From Streptomyces parvus (GTDB lineage: Bacteria; Actinomycetota; Actinomycetes; Streptomycetales; Streptomycetaceae), in the NCBI RefSeq assembly GCF_014648875.1, contig NZ_BMRY01000016.1, positions 1-64,000 of the forward strand: a DNA stretch of 64,000 bases, given 5' to 3'. Both the position numbers and the translations under genes were made by a program. Numbering within the stretch: the first letter of the stretch is position 1; each line of letters begins with the position of its first letter. Shown here piece by piece: positions 18,354 to 27,800 of the stretch. The notes beneath the pieces are model-generated. The model had not been told where the DNA came from and did no database searches. It saw nothing but the letters and a program-made list of their open reading frames with translations.

Positions 18354-19268
18354 ATGACTGCCATGACTTCCCCTTCACCCAAGACGCCCCCCGCCGCCGC
18401 CTCCCTCCACACCCCCGTCATCGGGTGGTTCGAGCAGCACGCCCGCGATCTGCCCTGGCGCCGCCCCGAAGCGGGCGCCTGGGGCGTGATGGTCAGCGAG
18501 TTCATGCTGCAGCAGACCCCGGTGAGCCGGGTCCTCCCGGTGTACGAACAGTGGCTCGCCCGCTGGCCCCGCCCCGCCGACCTGGCCGCCGAGGCGCCCG
18601 GTGAGGCGGTCCGCGCCTGGGGCCGGCTCGGCTACCCGCGCCGCGCGCTGCGGCTGCACGGGGCCGCGCAGGCGATAACGGAACGGCACGGCGGTGACGT
18701 ACCGAGCGAGCACGCCCAGTTGCTGGCGCTGCCCGGGATCGGCGAGTACACGGCGGCGGCCGTGGCCTCGTTCGCGTACGGACAGCGGCACGCGGTGCTC
18801 GACACGAACGTCCGCCGGGTGTTCGCCCGCGCCGCGACCGGGGTCCAGTACCCGCCGAACGCGACGACGGCCGCCGAGCGCAAGCTCGCCCGGGCGCTGC
18901 TGCCCGAGGAGGACGAGCGGGCGGCGCGGTGGGCGGCGGCCACGATGGAGCTGGGCGCCCTCGTGTGCACCGCGCGCAACGAGGACTGCGACCGGTGCCC
19001 GATCGCCTCGCGGTGCGCCTGGCGGCTGGCCGGGAAGCCCGCGCACGAGGGTCCGCCGCGCAAGGGCCAGACGTACGCCGGTACCGACCGCCAGGTGCGC
19101 GGACGGCTGCTGGCGGTGTTGCGGGACGCGGTCAACCCCGTACCGCAGGCCGCGCTGGACGCCGTGTGGGAGGAGCCGGTGCAGCGGGCCCGCGCGCTGG
19201 ACGGGCTGGTCGCCGACGGGCTGGTCGAGCCGCTGGCCGACGGGCGGTACCGGCTGCCGCTGACCTGA
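18354..19268 (+). CDS. mutY: A/G-specific adenine DNA glycosylase (short form)
   Basis: The 304-residue product removes adenine mispaired with 8-oxoG. It shows the MutY core: WRRPEAGAWGVMVSEFMLQQT with the catalytic Glu, the HhH LPGIGEYTAAAVASFAYG with the catalytic Asp in VLDTNVRRV, and a 4Fe-4S loop with spacing C-x6-C-x2-C-x5-C (CTARNEDCDRCPIASRC). The C-terminal NUDIX-like 8-oxoG recognition domain of classic MutY is absent and replaced by a short winged-helix-like segment. This short form is common in actinobacteria. Confidence 0.93.
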   Translation: MTAMTSPSPKTPPAAASLHTPVIGWFEQHARDLPWRRPEAGAWGVMVSEFMLQQTPVSRVLPVYEQWLARWPRPADLAAEAPGEAVRAWGRLGYPRRALRLHGAAQAITERHGGDVPSEHAQLLALPGIGEYTAAAVASFAYGQRHAVLDTNVRRVFARAATGVQYPPNATTAAERKLARALLPEEDERAARWAAATMELGALVCTARNEDCDRCPIASRCAWRLAGKPAHEGPPRKGQTYAGTDRQVRGRLLAVLRDAVNPVPQAALDAVWEEPVQRARALDGLVADGLVEPLADGRYRLPLT

Positions 19269-19319
19269 TCCCGCCGCCGTTCCCCGGGCGCGGGCCCCGC
19301 GCTGTTACACAACCGATGG

Positions 19320-19379
19320 GCAGCCGTGCACCGGCCTACGGCTGCTCCGCACATCGCCGTGACAACGCCTCCGTAGCGT
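19320..19379 (+). promoter_or_regulatory. sigE promoter with candidate CseB operator
   Basis: TAGCGT (19374-19379) fits a -10 element but there is no TTGAC at -35, as expected for an activated promoter. An 8-bp perfect inverted repeat, GCAGCCGT / ACGGCTGC (19320-19327 and 19338-19345), lies about 30 bp upstream of it. In S. coelicolor CseB is known to activate sigE; this repeat is the best candidate site here. It could also be a weak terminator for mutY. Confidence 0.5.
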
Positions 19380-19428
19380 CTGCGACAGCAGTGACCACGG
19401 GGATTGATCGGGGACGGAGGCGGTTGTC

Positions 19429-20100
19429 ATGGCGCAGGGCGAGGTGCTCGCGTTCGAGGACTACGTACGCACACGGCAGGACGCGCTGCTGCGCAGTGCG
19501 CGCCGGCTTGTCCCCGACCCCGTCGATGCCCAGGACCTGCTCCAGACCGCCCTGGTGCGCACGTACGGCCGCTGGGACGGCATCGCCGACAAGTCCCTGG
19601 CCGACGCCTATCTGCGCCGCGTCATGATCAACACCCGTACGGAGTGGTGGCGGGCGCGCAAGCTCGAAGAGGTTCCGACCGAGCAGCTGCCCGACGCGAG
19701 CGTCGACGACGGCAGCGAGCAGCGCGCCGACCGCGCCCTGCTGATGGACATCCTCGGGATTCTGGCTCCGAAGCAGCGCAGCGTCGTCGTGCTGCGACAC
19801 TGGGAGCAGATGAGCACGGAGGAGACGGCCGCGGCGCTCGGCATGTCGGCCGGTACGGTCAAGAGCACGCTGCACCGGGCCCTGGCGCGACTGCGTCAGG
19901 AGCTGGAGAGCCGCGAGCTGGACAGTCGCGAGGCGGTCGCCCGGGAGCACCGGGGCCCGAGGGGCGTGACGCCGGCCGCCTCCGCCCGTGTCCCCGCCCA
20001 GCGGTCACCGCTCACGTCGGTGCCCGGGGCGAAGGCACACACACCGGCGCAGCGGAACGGGCGTCACGACGAGCGGGGGATGGAGCGGTGCGCGGCCTGA
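19429..20100 (+). CDS. sigE: ECF sigma factor SigE, envelope stress
   Basis: The 223-residue product is the extracytoplasmic-function sigma factor of the cell-envelope stress response. Region 2 spans FEDYVRTRQDALLRSARRL to RVMINTRTEWWRARKLEEV, region 4 spans PKQRSVVVLRHWEQMSTEETAAALGM to TVKSTLHRALARL. It is followed by cseA, cseB and cseC in the order known for this operon, which secures the assignment. No anti-sigma gene is present, in line with control at the promoter. The C-terminal tail (about residues 165-223) is longer than I would expect and overlaps cseA by 13 nt. Confidence 0.95.
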   Translation: MAQGEVLAFEDYVRTRQDALLRSARRLVPDPVDAQDLLQTALVRTYGRWDGIADKSLADAYLRRVMINTRTEWWRARKLEEVPTEQLPDASVDDGSEQRADRALLMDILGILAPKQRSVVVLRHWEQMSTEETAAALGMSAGTVKSTLHRALARLRQELESRELDSREAVAREHRGPRGVTPAASARVPAQRSPLTSVPGAKAHTPAQRNGRHDERGMERCAA

Positions 20101-20855
20101 GTGGCAGCAGCAGCGGTGGGGGTGGCGGCCTCGGGGACGGCGACGGGCCGGGGAGACCGGTCCGGACCCGGAGATTCCGGGGCGGTACGGCGGCGAGTGG
20201 CACGGCCTTGGCCGGACTCGTCGCCTTCGGGCTGTTCGGCGTCGGCTGCTCCTCGGGCGGCACCGGCACCCGGGACGAGGGTCCCGCCGGCAGTCAGCCG
20301 GTCGCCCAGATCACCCCGCGGCCCAGCCCGTCCGGCACGACCCCGCCCGTGCGGCGGGTCGACGCCGTGCGGCTCCTCAAGAGCGACCCCAAGGTGGGCG
20401 AGCGGGTCCGGGAGGGGCTCAAGCCCTGCGCGGGCAAGGCCTACCCGATCGACACCTCCTACGGGTCGATGACCGGCGGCCGGACCGCCGACGTGGTGGT
20501 CAACGTGATGAGCTGCGCCGACTCGGTGAGCGTCGGGACGTATGTGTACCGGGCGGACGACGACGGCTCGTACAAGAACGTCTTCGCCGCCGAGGTCCCC
20601 GCCGTCTACGGGACGATCGACCGGGGCGATCTCGTGGTGACGACCCAGGTCTACGGTTCGAAGGACCCGCTGGCGTCCCCGTCCGGCTCGGAAGTGGTCA
20701 CCTACCGTTGGGCGAGCGACCGCTTCACCGAGCACGACCGGGTGCACAACGACTTCAGCCGGGCCGTCGAGGGTACGGACGGCGACCTGCCCGTGCAGTC
20801 GGAACCGGTGGAGCCGGAGCCGGCGGACGAACCGGCGCAGCCGGGCAGAAACTGA
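20088..20855 (+). CDS. cseA: lipoprotein CseA, negative modulator of the SigE response
   Basis: The 255-residue product has a long hydrophilic N-terminus, then a signal segment (TALAGLVAFGLFGVGC) whose GVGC can serve as lipobox. A Thr/Pro-rich linker and a C-terminal domain with two cysteines follow (LKPCAGKAYP, VMSCADS). In S. coelicolor CseA is an extracytoplasmic lipoprotein whose loss raises sigE expression. The GTG at 20088 overlaps the sigE 3' end by 13 nt, which suggests coupling. The signal segment is unusually far from the start (about 40 residues), so a shorter start is possible. Confidence 0.85.
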   Translation: MRGLSGSSSGGGGGLGDGDGPGRPVRTRRFRGGTAASGTALAGLVAFGLFGVGCSSGGTGTRDEGPAGSQPVAQITPRPSPSGTTPPVRRVDAVRLLKSDPKVGERVREGLKPCAGKAYPIDTSYGSMTGGRTADVVVNVMSCADSVSVGTYVYRADDDGSYKNVFAAEVPAVYGTIDRGDLVVTTQVYGSKDPLASPSGSEVVTYRWASDRFTEHDRVHNDFSRAVEGTDGDLPVQSEPVEPEPADEPAQPGRN

Positions 20856-20889
20856 CACCGGGCAGGAACGGAAAGCGAGAAGCAGCCCC

Positions 20890-21603
<714 letters not shown>

Positions 21604-21637
21604 GCGGGCCACAGGGGCGGCTCAGGCGGCCACCGAC

Positions 21638-21733
21638 CGGGCGGCAGGGACGAGCACAGACGGAGCGGCGGGGACGGGCACGAACGGAGCGGCCGGGGCA
21701 GGCACAGATGGAGCGGCCGGTGGTGGGCCCATG
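21638..21733. repeat. four 24-bp degenerate tandem repeats between cseB and cseC
   Basis: Units start at 21638, 21662, 21686 and 21710, with the core GGAGCGGC and GGCAC. The last unit contains the GGTGGTGG ribosome binding site and the cseC ATG. Because 24 is a multiple of 3, the cseC frame stays open through the array, but no in-frame start codon occurs in it. Confidence 0.75.
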
Positions 21734-23068
21734 AAGCGGCTGGCCCTGCGGACCGGTGTCCGCTGGAAGATCAGCATCGCCATCGCGGCGGTCGGCGCGC
21801 TCATCGCGGTGGCGCTGAGCCTCGTGGTGCACAACGCGGCCCGCGTCTCGATGATCGAGAACGCCCGCGAGGTGCAGCTGGAACGGCTGCTGGGCGCCCA
21901 GCGGTTCTACGAGGCGACGAACATGCAGAAGGGCGGCCCGAAGTTCGGGGCGAAGCTCAACGACCCGACGATGCCGCAGAGCCTGCGCGACGAGGTGCGC
22001 AAGAACCGCCGGGCCACCCATGTCGAGCAGGGGGCCGACGGGGTCCCCGAGGTCTGGGCGGCGGTGCCGCTGCCGGGCGGGAACGTCCTGTCGCTGCACA
22101 CCCGGTTCGCGGACCGGTCCGCCACGATCATGGACGATCTGGACCGGGCCCTGATCATCGGCTCGGTCTCGGTGGTCTTCGGCGGCTGCGCGCTCGGGGT
22201 GCTCATCGGCGGCCAGCTCTCGCGCCGGCTGCGCAAGGCGGCGGCCGCGGCGGGCCGGGTCGCCCAGGGGCAGACGGACGTACGGGTCAGGGAGGCCGTC
22301 GGCGGGGTCGTCCGCGACGAGACGGACGAGCTGGCGCGGGCGGTCGACGCGCTGACCGACGCCCTCAACGAGCGGATCGAGGCGGAGCGCCGGGTCACCG
22401 CGGACATCGCCCATGAGCTGCGTACCCCGGTCACCGGGCTGCTCACGGCGGCCGAGCTGCTGCCGCCGGGCCGCCCCACCGAGCTGGTACGGGACCGGGC
22501 CCAGGCGATGCGGACGCTGGTCGAGGACGTCCTGGAGGTGGCCCGTCTGGACAGTGCCTCGGAGCGGGCGGAGCTCCAGGAACTGCCGCTCGGGGAGTTC
22601 GTCAGCCGGCGGATCGGGCTGCTGAACCCCGATGTGACCGTGCGGGTGATCCATGAGTCATGGGTCTCCACCGATCCGCGCCGGCTGGAGCGCATCCTCG
22701 GCAATCTGCTCGGGAACGCCGCCAAGCACGGCTCGGCCCCGGTGGAGGTCTCGGTCGAGGGCCGGGTGGTCCGGGTCCGCGACCACGGTCCGGGGTTCCC
22801 GGAGGAGCTGCTGCGGGACGGGCCGAGCCGGTTCCGTACCGGAAGCGTGGACCGGGCCGGGCACGGGCACGGGCTCGGGCTGACGATCGCGGCGGGCCAG
22901 GCACGGGTGCTCGGGGCCCGGCTGACCTTCCGGAACGCGGCGCCCTCGGGTGCGGCGGAGGGCACGGGCGGGGCGATCGCGGTGCTGTGGCTGCCGGAGC
23001 ACGCGCCGACGGTGACGGGGAGCTTCCCGGTACTGCGGATGGCGGACCAGCGGCAGCCGTCGGACTGA
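21731..23068 (+). CDS. cseC: sensor histidine kinase CseC
   Basis: The 445-residue product has two membrane helices (ISIAIAAVGALIAVALSLVV and LIIGSVSVVFGGCALGVLIGG) around an extracellular sensor domain of about 100 residues, a HAMP-like linker, the HisKA H-box ADIAHELRTPVTGL, N-box GNLLGNAAKHG and the ATP lid motifs VRDHGPGFP and HGHGLGLTI. In S. coelicolor CseC detects cell-wall damage, for example by antibiotics. ATG 21731 is chosen because of GGTGGTGG just before it. Confidence 0.93.
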   Translation: MKRLALRTGVRWKISIAIAAVGALIAVALSLVVHNAARVSMIENAREVQLERLLGAQRFYEATNMQKGGPKFGAKLNDPTMPQSLRDEVRKNRRATHVEQGADGVPEVWAAVPLPGGNVLSLHTRFADRSATIMDDLDRALIIGSVSVVFGGCALGVLIGGQLSRRLRKAAAAAGRVAQGQTDVRVREAVGGVVRDETDELARAVDALTDALNERIEAERRVTADIAHELRTPVTGLLTAAELLPPGRPTELVRDRAQAMRTLVEDVLEVARLDSASERAELQELPLGEFVSRRIGLLNPDVTVRVIHESWVSTDPRRLERILGNLLGNAAKHGSAPVEVSVEGRVVRVRDHGPGFPEELLRDGPSRFRTGSVDRAGHGHGLGLTIAAGQARVLGARLTFRNAAPSGAAEGTGGAIAVLWLPEHAPTVTGSFPVLRMADQRQPSD

Positions 23069-23097
23069 GCGGCACCGCGTGACCGGACGGCGGAACG

Positions 23098-23151
23098 CCG
23101 ACGGCGACCCCGAGGAGTGAGCCGTGAGGCTGTCCTCGACGTCGCCGTCGG
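23098..23151 (+). terminator. long hairpin after cseC
   Basis: Outer arms 23098-23108 and 23141-23151 pair perfectly over 11 bp; an inner pair CGAGGA/TCCTCG extends the stem. It lies 30 bp past the cseC stop and before the convergent M23 gene. Confidence 0.75.
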
Positions 23152-23298
23152 TCGGGTGACCCGGGCGCACGCCCCGGGTACCGGGGTGTAACGGGTCCAC
23201 TGAACGCTCTTCGGTTGTGCTGCGCGGCCGCCGGGTGCCGTGCGGCGCTGGGCGCGCCTGGTCTCCGGCCGATGGGCCGCGCGGTTACGCCGGCCGGA

Positions 23299-24012
23299 TC
23301 AGATGGAGACGTGCACCGAGCGGAGGAACGCGGCCGGGTTCAGCGCCGAGCCGTAGTTCGGGGTGGTGCGGATCTCGAAGTGCAGGTGCGGGCCGCTGGA
23401 GTTGCCGGTGTTGCCGGACAGGGCGATCTTCTGGCCCGTCTTGACCTGCTGGCCGATCTTCACGTTGACCTTCGACAGGTGCGCGTACTGCGAGTACTTG
23501 CCGTTGGAGTGCTTGATCACGACGGCGTTGCCGTACGCGGGGCCGTCACCGGCGCCGTTCGGGCCGGCCTTCACGACGGTGCCCTTGTGGGCGGCCACGA
23601 CGTCGGTGCCGATCGGCACGGCGAAGTCCTGGCCGGAGTGCTTGGCGGCCCAGCGGGCGCCGCCGGTGCCGTAGCTGGCGGTCAGCTTGTACTTCTTGAC
23701 CGGGGCCTTCCAGGAGGCGGCGTTCTTCTTCGCGGCCTTCTTCTTGTCCTCGGCCTTCTTCTTGGCGTCGGAGGCCTTCTTCGCGGCCGTCTTCTTCGCC
23801 GCGTCCGCGGCCTTGGCCTGCGCGGCCGCCTGCTGGGCGACCGAGTCGGCGGTCGTGCTCGCGGCAAGGGGGGCAGCGGCGGCGGTGCCGCTGGAGGCGA
23901 ACGCCGTTCCGGCACCCAGCACCACGGTCGCCCCCAGGCCGGCGGCCAGGACGGCGCCACGGACGCGGAAGGCGGACGGGCGGATGGTGTGCTGGTTCGT
24001 TGCGCGCTTCAT
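23299..24012 (-). CDS. secreted M23-family peptidase
   Basis: The 237-residue product starts with a signal peptide (cleavage near AFA-SS, residue 40), followed by an Ala/Lys-rich, probably helical linker (AAKKTAAKKASDAKKKAEDK-like) and an M23 LytM domain. The zinc ligands are visible: His and Asp in HSGQDF and the HLHFE motif near the C-terminus, with the middle HLSK. It should cleave peptide cross-links in peptidoglycan. The start follows GGAGGA. Its position beside the SigE operon suggests, but does not prove, a role in wall stress. Confidence 0.92.
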   Translation of the reverse strand: MKRATNQHTIRPSAFRVRGAVLAAGLGATVVLGAGTAFASSGTAAAAPLAASTTADSVAQQAAAQAKAADAAKKTAAKKASDAKKKAEDKKKAAKKNAASWKAPVKKYKLTASYGTGGARWAAKHSGQDFAVPIGTDVVAAHKGTVVKAGPNGAGDGPAYGNAVVIKHSNGKYSQYAHLSKVNVKIGQQVKTGQKIALSGNTGNSSGPHLHFEIRTTPNYGSALNPAAFLRSVHVSI

Positions 24013-24470
24013 ACGAGGAAGTCCTCCGAAGGTGAGTGGACCCGGCGTGCTGTCCGGGCTTGCTCAACCTTGGTAACCCGCCCCCCGGCCGATGCTCAAA
24101 CACCCCATCTACGAAGAAAAGCCGTAGAGAGGGTGGGGGGAATTGACCGAGGTTGTCCCTCCGCGAGGGGTCGGCGCGGGCCACGAAATCCTTCGCGCGA
24201 AAGACGTTTAACGCCTGTTCCATGGGGCTTTTTCCGGACATGGCACCGCGAAACGGCCGTATCGCCCAGAACCTAGGAAGGGCCTGGAGACGCCGGGCCG
24301 AAGGTCCCGCGGCCGATCACGGCCCCTTCTACGGGCCCGGATAGTAGGCCTGTTTCGGCCTGTGCGCCTTGTCACCGCCGGTGGGACCTAAGTCCTTCCG
24401 ATTCGGGACCTTCGGCCCGCTACTTCACTACGCTGACGGGAAAGCGGCACCGCACCCCCGGGGGACCCCA
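24013..24470. promoter_or_regulatory. divergent regulatory region, three DevR/OsdR-like boxes
   Basis: This 458-bp gap separates the M23 gene and the Trypco2 gene. Boxes: GGGCCGAAGGTCCC (24295-24308), GGGACCTAAGTCCT (24383-24396) and GGGACCTTCGGCCC (24405-24418). The first and third are exact reverse complements over 16 bp. They resemble the GGGAC-TWWA-GTCCC motif of DosR/DevR and its Streptomyces relative OsdR. TACGCT (24429-24434) may be the -10 element of the Trypco2 gene. GGGGGAC precedes the ATG. Confidence 0.5.
24101..24135. repeat. A/T-rich-loop hairpin upstream of the M23 gene
   Basis: Arms 24101-24113 and 24123-24135 pair over 13 positions with two mismatches (CACCC/GGGTG and TCTACG/CGTAGA pair fully), loop AAGAAAAGC. 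It lies about 90 bp upstream of the M23 start and may be an operator or part of its leader. Confidence 0.6.
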
Positions 24471-24827
24471 ATGACGGCCGAGAACACCCACGCGCTGGAC
24501 GGCATCGAGCTCGCGGACGCCGTGGCGTCCATCCGCAACCAGCTCATCGACGCGGCGTCCCGGGCCACGGACCACCCCGTGTCCTTCGCGGTCGGCGACA
24601 TCCAGATGGAGTTCACCCTCGAACTGCGCCGGGAGACGAAGGCGGGCGGCAAGGTGAAGGCCTGGGTGGTCGAGGCGGGCGCGGACGCCGCCCGGGCCAC
24701 GGGCCGCACGCACAAGGTCGCCTTCACCCTGACCCCGCGCAACGCCGCGACGGGCGAGGCGTGGCAGATCGGTACCGAGGACGACGGGTCGACGGCGGGG
24801 TTCGGTGACGGGGCCCTCCGGCCGTGA
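24471..24827 (+). CDS. Trypco2 (trypsin-co-occurring domain 2) protein
   Basis: The 118-residue product has the pattern of the Trypco2 domain: an N-terminal helix (IELADAVASIRNQLIDAAS), then beta strands (VSFAVGDIQMEFTLELRRE, KVKAWVVEAGADAA, THKVAFTLTPRN). The domain is known from gene neighbourhoods with trypsin-like and NTPase genes in actinobacteria; its biochemical role is unknown. The ATG at 24471 follows GGGGGAC. Its stop overlaps the start of the trypsin-NACHT gene (GTGA at 24824-24827), so the two are translationally coupled and almost certainly work together. Confidence 0.85.
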   Translation: MTAENTHALDGIELADAVASIRNQLIDAASRATDHPVSFAVGDIQMEFTLELRRETKAGGKVKAWVVEAGADAARATGRTHKVAFTLTPRNAATGEAWQIGTEDDGSTAGFGDGALRP

Positions 24828-27800
24828 GCGTCGTGCCCCTGGCCGACCGTACGGTCGTCGTCTCCGCGATCCAGCAGGGCAGCGGCGTCCTGATCGCCGA
24901 CCGGCTGGTCCTCACCTGCGCCCACGTGGTCAAGTCCGGGTCCGTTCTCGTCGCCCACCCCGCGCTCACGGACCGGGTACGGGCCACCGTCGCCTGGATC
25001 GACTACGAACTGGACGTGGCCCTGCTGGAGACCGTCGAGCCGGTGCGCCCGGTCCCGCCCGTGCGGCTCGGGGTGGTCGACACGCGCCAGGCGATACCCG
25101 ACTGCGAGATCACCGGTTTCCCCCGCGTCCAGCGGTACGGCCCCGACCGGCGGCTGGAGGCGGACCAGTACACGGCGACCGTCCTGCCCCTGGCGGGCCG
25201 GGTCCGCGACCTGCTGGTCTGCGACCTCGACGGCCCGCCCGCCGCCCGCCCGGACGACGAGCCGGCCGCCCTCTCCGGGCTCTCCGGCGGCCCGGTCTTC
25301 ATGGGGGACGTGCTGCTGGGCGTGGCCCGCCAGGTCCCCCGGCAGCGCGACGGCCGCCGGGTCGAGTGCGTGCCGCTCGCGCCGGTCCTCGCCGCGAAAC
25401 CCTTCCGGCTCGTCTGTGAACGGACCGGGGTCGGCCTGCGCCAGGAACGCGTCCACGGCAGCTTCCCGCGCGACCTGCGGTACGAGGCGGAGTACGCGCA
25501 GGCGCTCGGCGTCGCCTACCGCCGTACGAAGATCTTCGGCCTGGACGAGCTGAGCCGCCACGACCGGGAATGGGACCTGGACACCGCCTACCTCAGCCTG
25601 GAAGCCCAGGCCCAGGACCGGGCCGCCCCGGGCCCGCCCCTCCCCCGGCGCATCGACGACCTCCTCGCCGACCGCCCCCGGGTGCTGCTCCGGGGCGACG
25701 CGGGCGCGGGCAAGACGACGCTGCTGTGGTGGCTGGCCGCCCACGCCTCGGCCCGCACCCTGGGCGACGCGCTGGCCCCGCTGAACGGCCTGGTCCCGTT
25801 CGTGGTGCCGCTGCGCACCCTGCGGGCCCGTGGGATGACGTTCCCGGGCCCGGCGGAGCTGTCCACCGCGGCGGACCTGCCGATCGACACGGCCCCCGAG
25901 GGCTGGGCGGGCCGGGTCCTGGAGACCGGGCGGGCGCTCTTGCTGGTGGACGGCCTGGACGAGGTGCCGCCGGAGGAGCGCGAGCAGGCGCACACCTGGC
26001 TCTCGCGGCTGCTGGCCCGCTATCCGGAGACCCGGTGCGCCGTGACCGTACGGCCGCTCGCGGTCGAGCCGGACTGGCTGCGGTCGGAAGGCTTCACGGA
26101 GTTACGTCTGCTGCCGATGCGGAACGAGGACATCCAGGCGTTCGTGGCCTCCTGGCACCGGGCGGCCCGCCTCTCCGAGCACGATGACTCCGAGCGGCTG
26201 GACGAGCTGGAACGCGACCTCTCCCGCCAGTTCGACCAGAACCCCACGCTCCGTGACCTGGCGCGTACACCGCTGCTCTGCGCGGTGATCTGCGCCCTGC
26301 ACCGCCTGCGCGACGGCCTCCTCCCGGAGACCCGCTGGAAGCTCTACCGCTCGGCCCTGGAGATGCTCCTCGGTCACCGCGACGACCGCCGCCGGCTCGG
26401 GCAGCCCGAGGGCGTCGGCCTGGAGGTCGAGGAGCACACGCAGCTCCTCCAGCGGATCGCGGTGTGGCTGGTCCGTGAGGGCCAGTCGGAGTTCACCCGG
26501 CCCCAGGCCCTGCGCCAGCTCCGGCGCGCCCTGGCCGGGATGGAGCGGGTCAGCGTCCAGGGCCCGCCGGAGAAGATCCTCACCCATCTGCTCAACCGCA
26601 GCGGCCTGCTCCAGGAGCACGGGGACGACACCTACCAGTTCATCCACCGGACCTTCCAGGACTACCTGGCCGCGAAGGAACTCGTCGAGGACGAGCACCT
26701 GGGCGAGCTGCTGCGCCACGCCGACGAGGAGTCCTGGCAGGACGTGGTCCTGCTGGCGGCGGGGCACTGCGGCCGGCGTGAACTGGCCGCGCTGGTGACA
26801 GGGCTGCTGGACGCGGGCCGGCAGCACGGAACGGGGACGAGCGGGCGCACCGATCTCCATGTCCTCGCCGCCCTGTGCGCCCAGCACGCGACCTGGCTGG
26901 ACGGGACGGTACGGGACCAGGTCCGGCGGAGCACGGCGGCGCTGTTCCCGCCGGCCGACGAGGCCCACGTACGCTCGCTGGCCCGGCTGGGACCGGCGGC
27001 GCTGGAGTTCCTGCCGGAGCCGCAGGAGGTGACCGGGGAGTCCGACGCCGGGAACACGGCCCGGCTGATCGTACGGATCGGAGGAGCCCTTGCCGTCCCC
27101 CGCACTCAGGAGTGGGTACGGGCCCATCCTCAGCTCAGCCAGGTCTTCGTGCACGCGTGGGACCGCTTTCCGCCCGAGGAGTACGCCACCGAGGTCCTGG
27201 CCCACTGCGATCTTCAGAACTCCGTTCTCACGGTGAGCGACCTCGGCCGACTGAGGGCACTGCGGCGCCTCCCGGCCCTGTGGGCTCTGTCGCTGTACGG
27301 GGACCTGCCCGCGGCGGAGATCGGTGCGGCCATGCGGGGACGCCGGATCAAGGTCATCGGTATCGGGCCGAACGCCCTGCTCACCGAGCTCTCCTGCCTG
27401 AGCTCACTCAAGGGGGTCCTGGAGGTGCTGGTCATCACGCGGTGCCCCGCGATCCGGGACCTGACGCCGCTCACCGAACTGGACGAGCTTGGTTCCCTGG
27501 CACTGGACATGCAGACGATGCGGCTCGGGGATCTGGCCCCGCTGACCGGCGTTCGCCGTCTGGAGGTTCTCGGCCTGAAGCATCTCGCTGTCGACCGTTT
27601 CAGCGAGATCACCGCCCATCCCGGCATCACCCAACTGAACGTGACGAACCGGCATCCGTTCGTGCTGGACCGACTCGACGCCTGGGTAGCGCTCCGCAGC
27701 CTTCAGATCTCCGAGACCGTCGCCTTCGACGACACCCTCTCCGCACTGCGGGCCCATCCCCGGATCACCCGCCTCGGCCTCACCGCGTTCCCCTGGGCGC

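Noticed and set aside
24013..24140. c-di-AMP (ydaO-type) riboswitch before the M23 peptidase
   Set aside because: Such switches precede Streptomyces wall hydrolases, but the conserved motifs of that RNA are not found; only an isolated hairpin is present.
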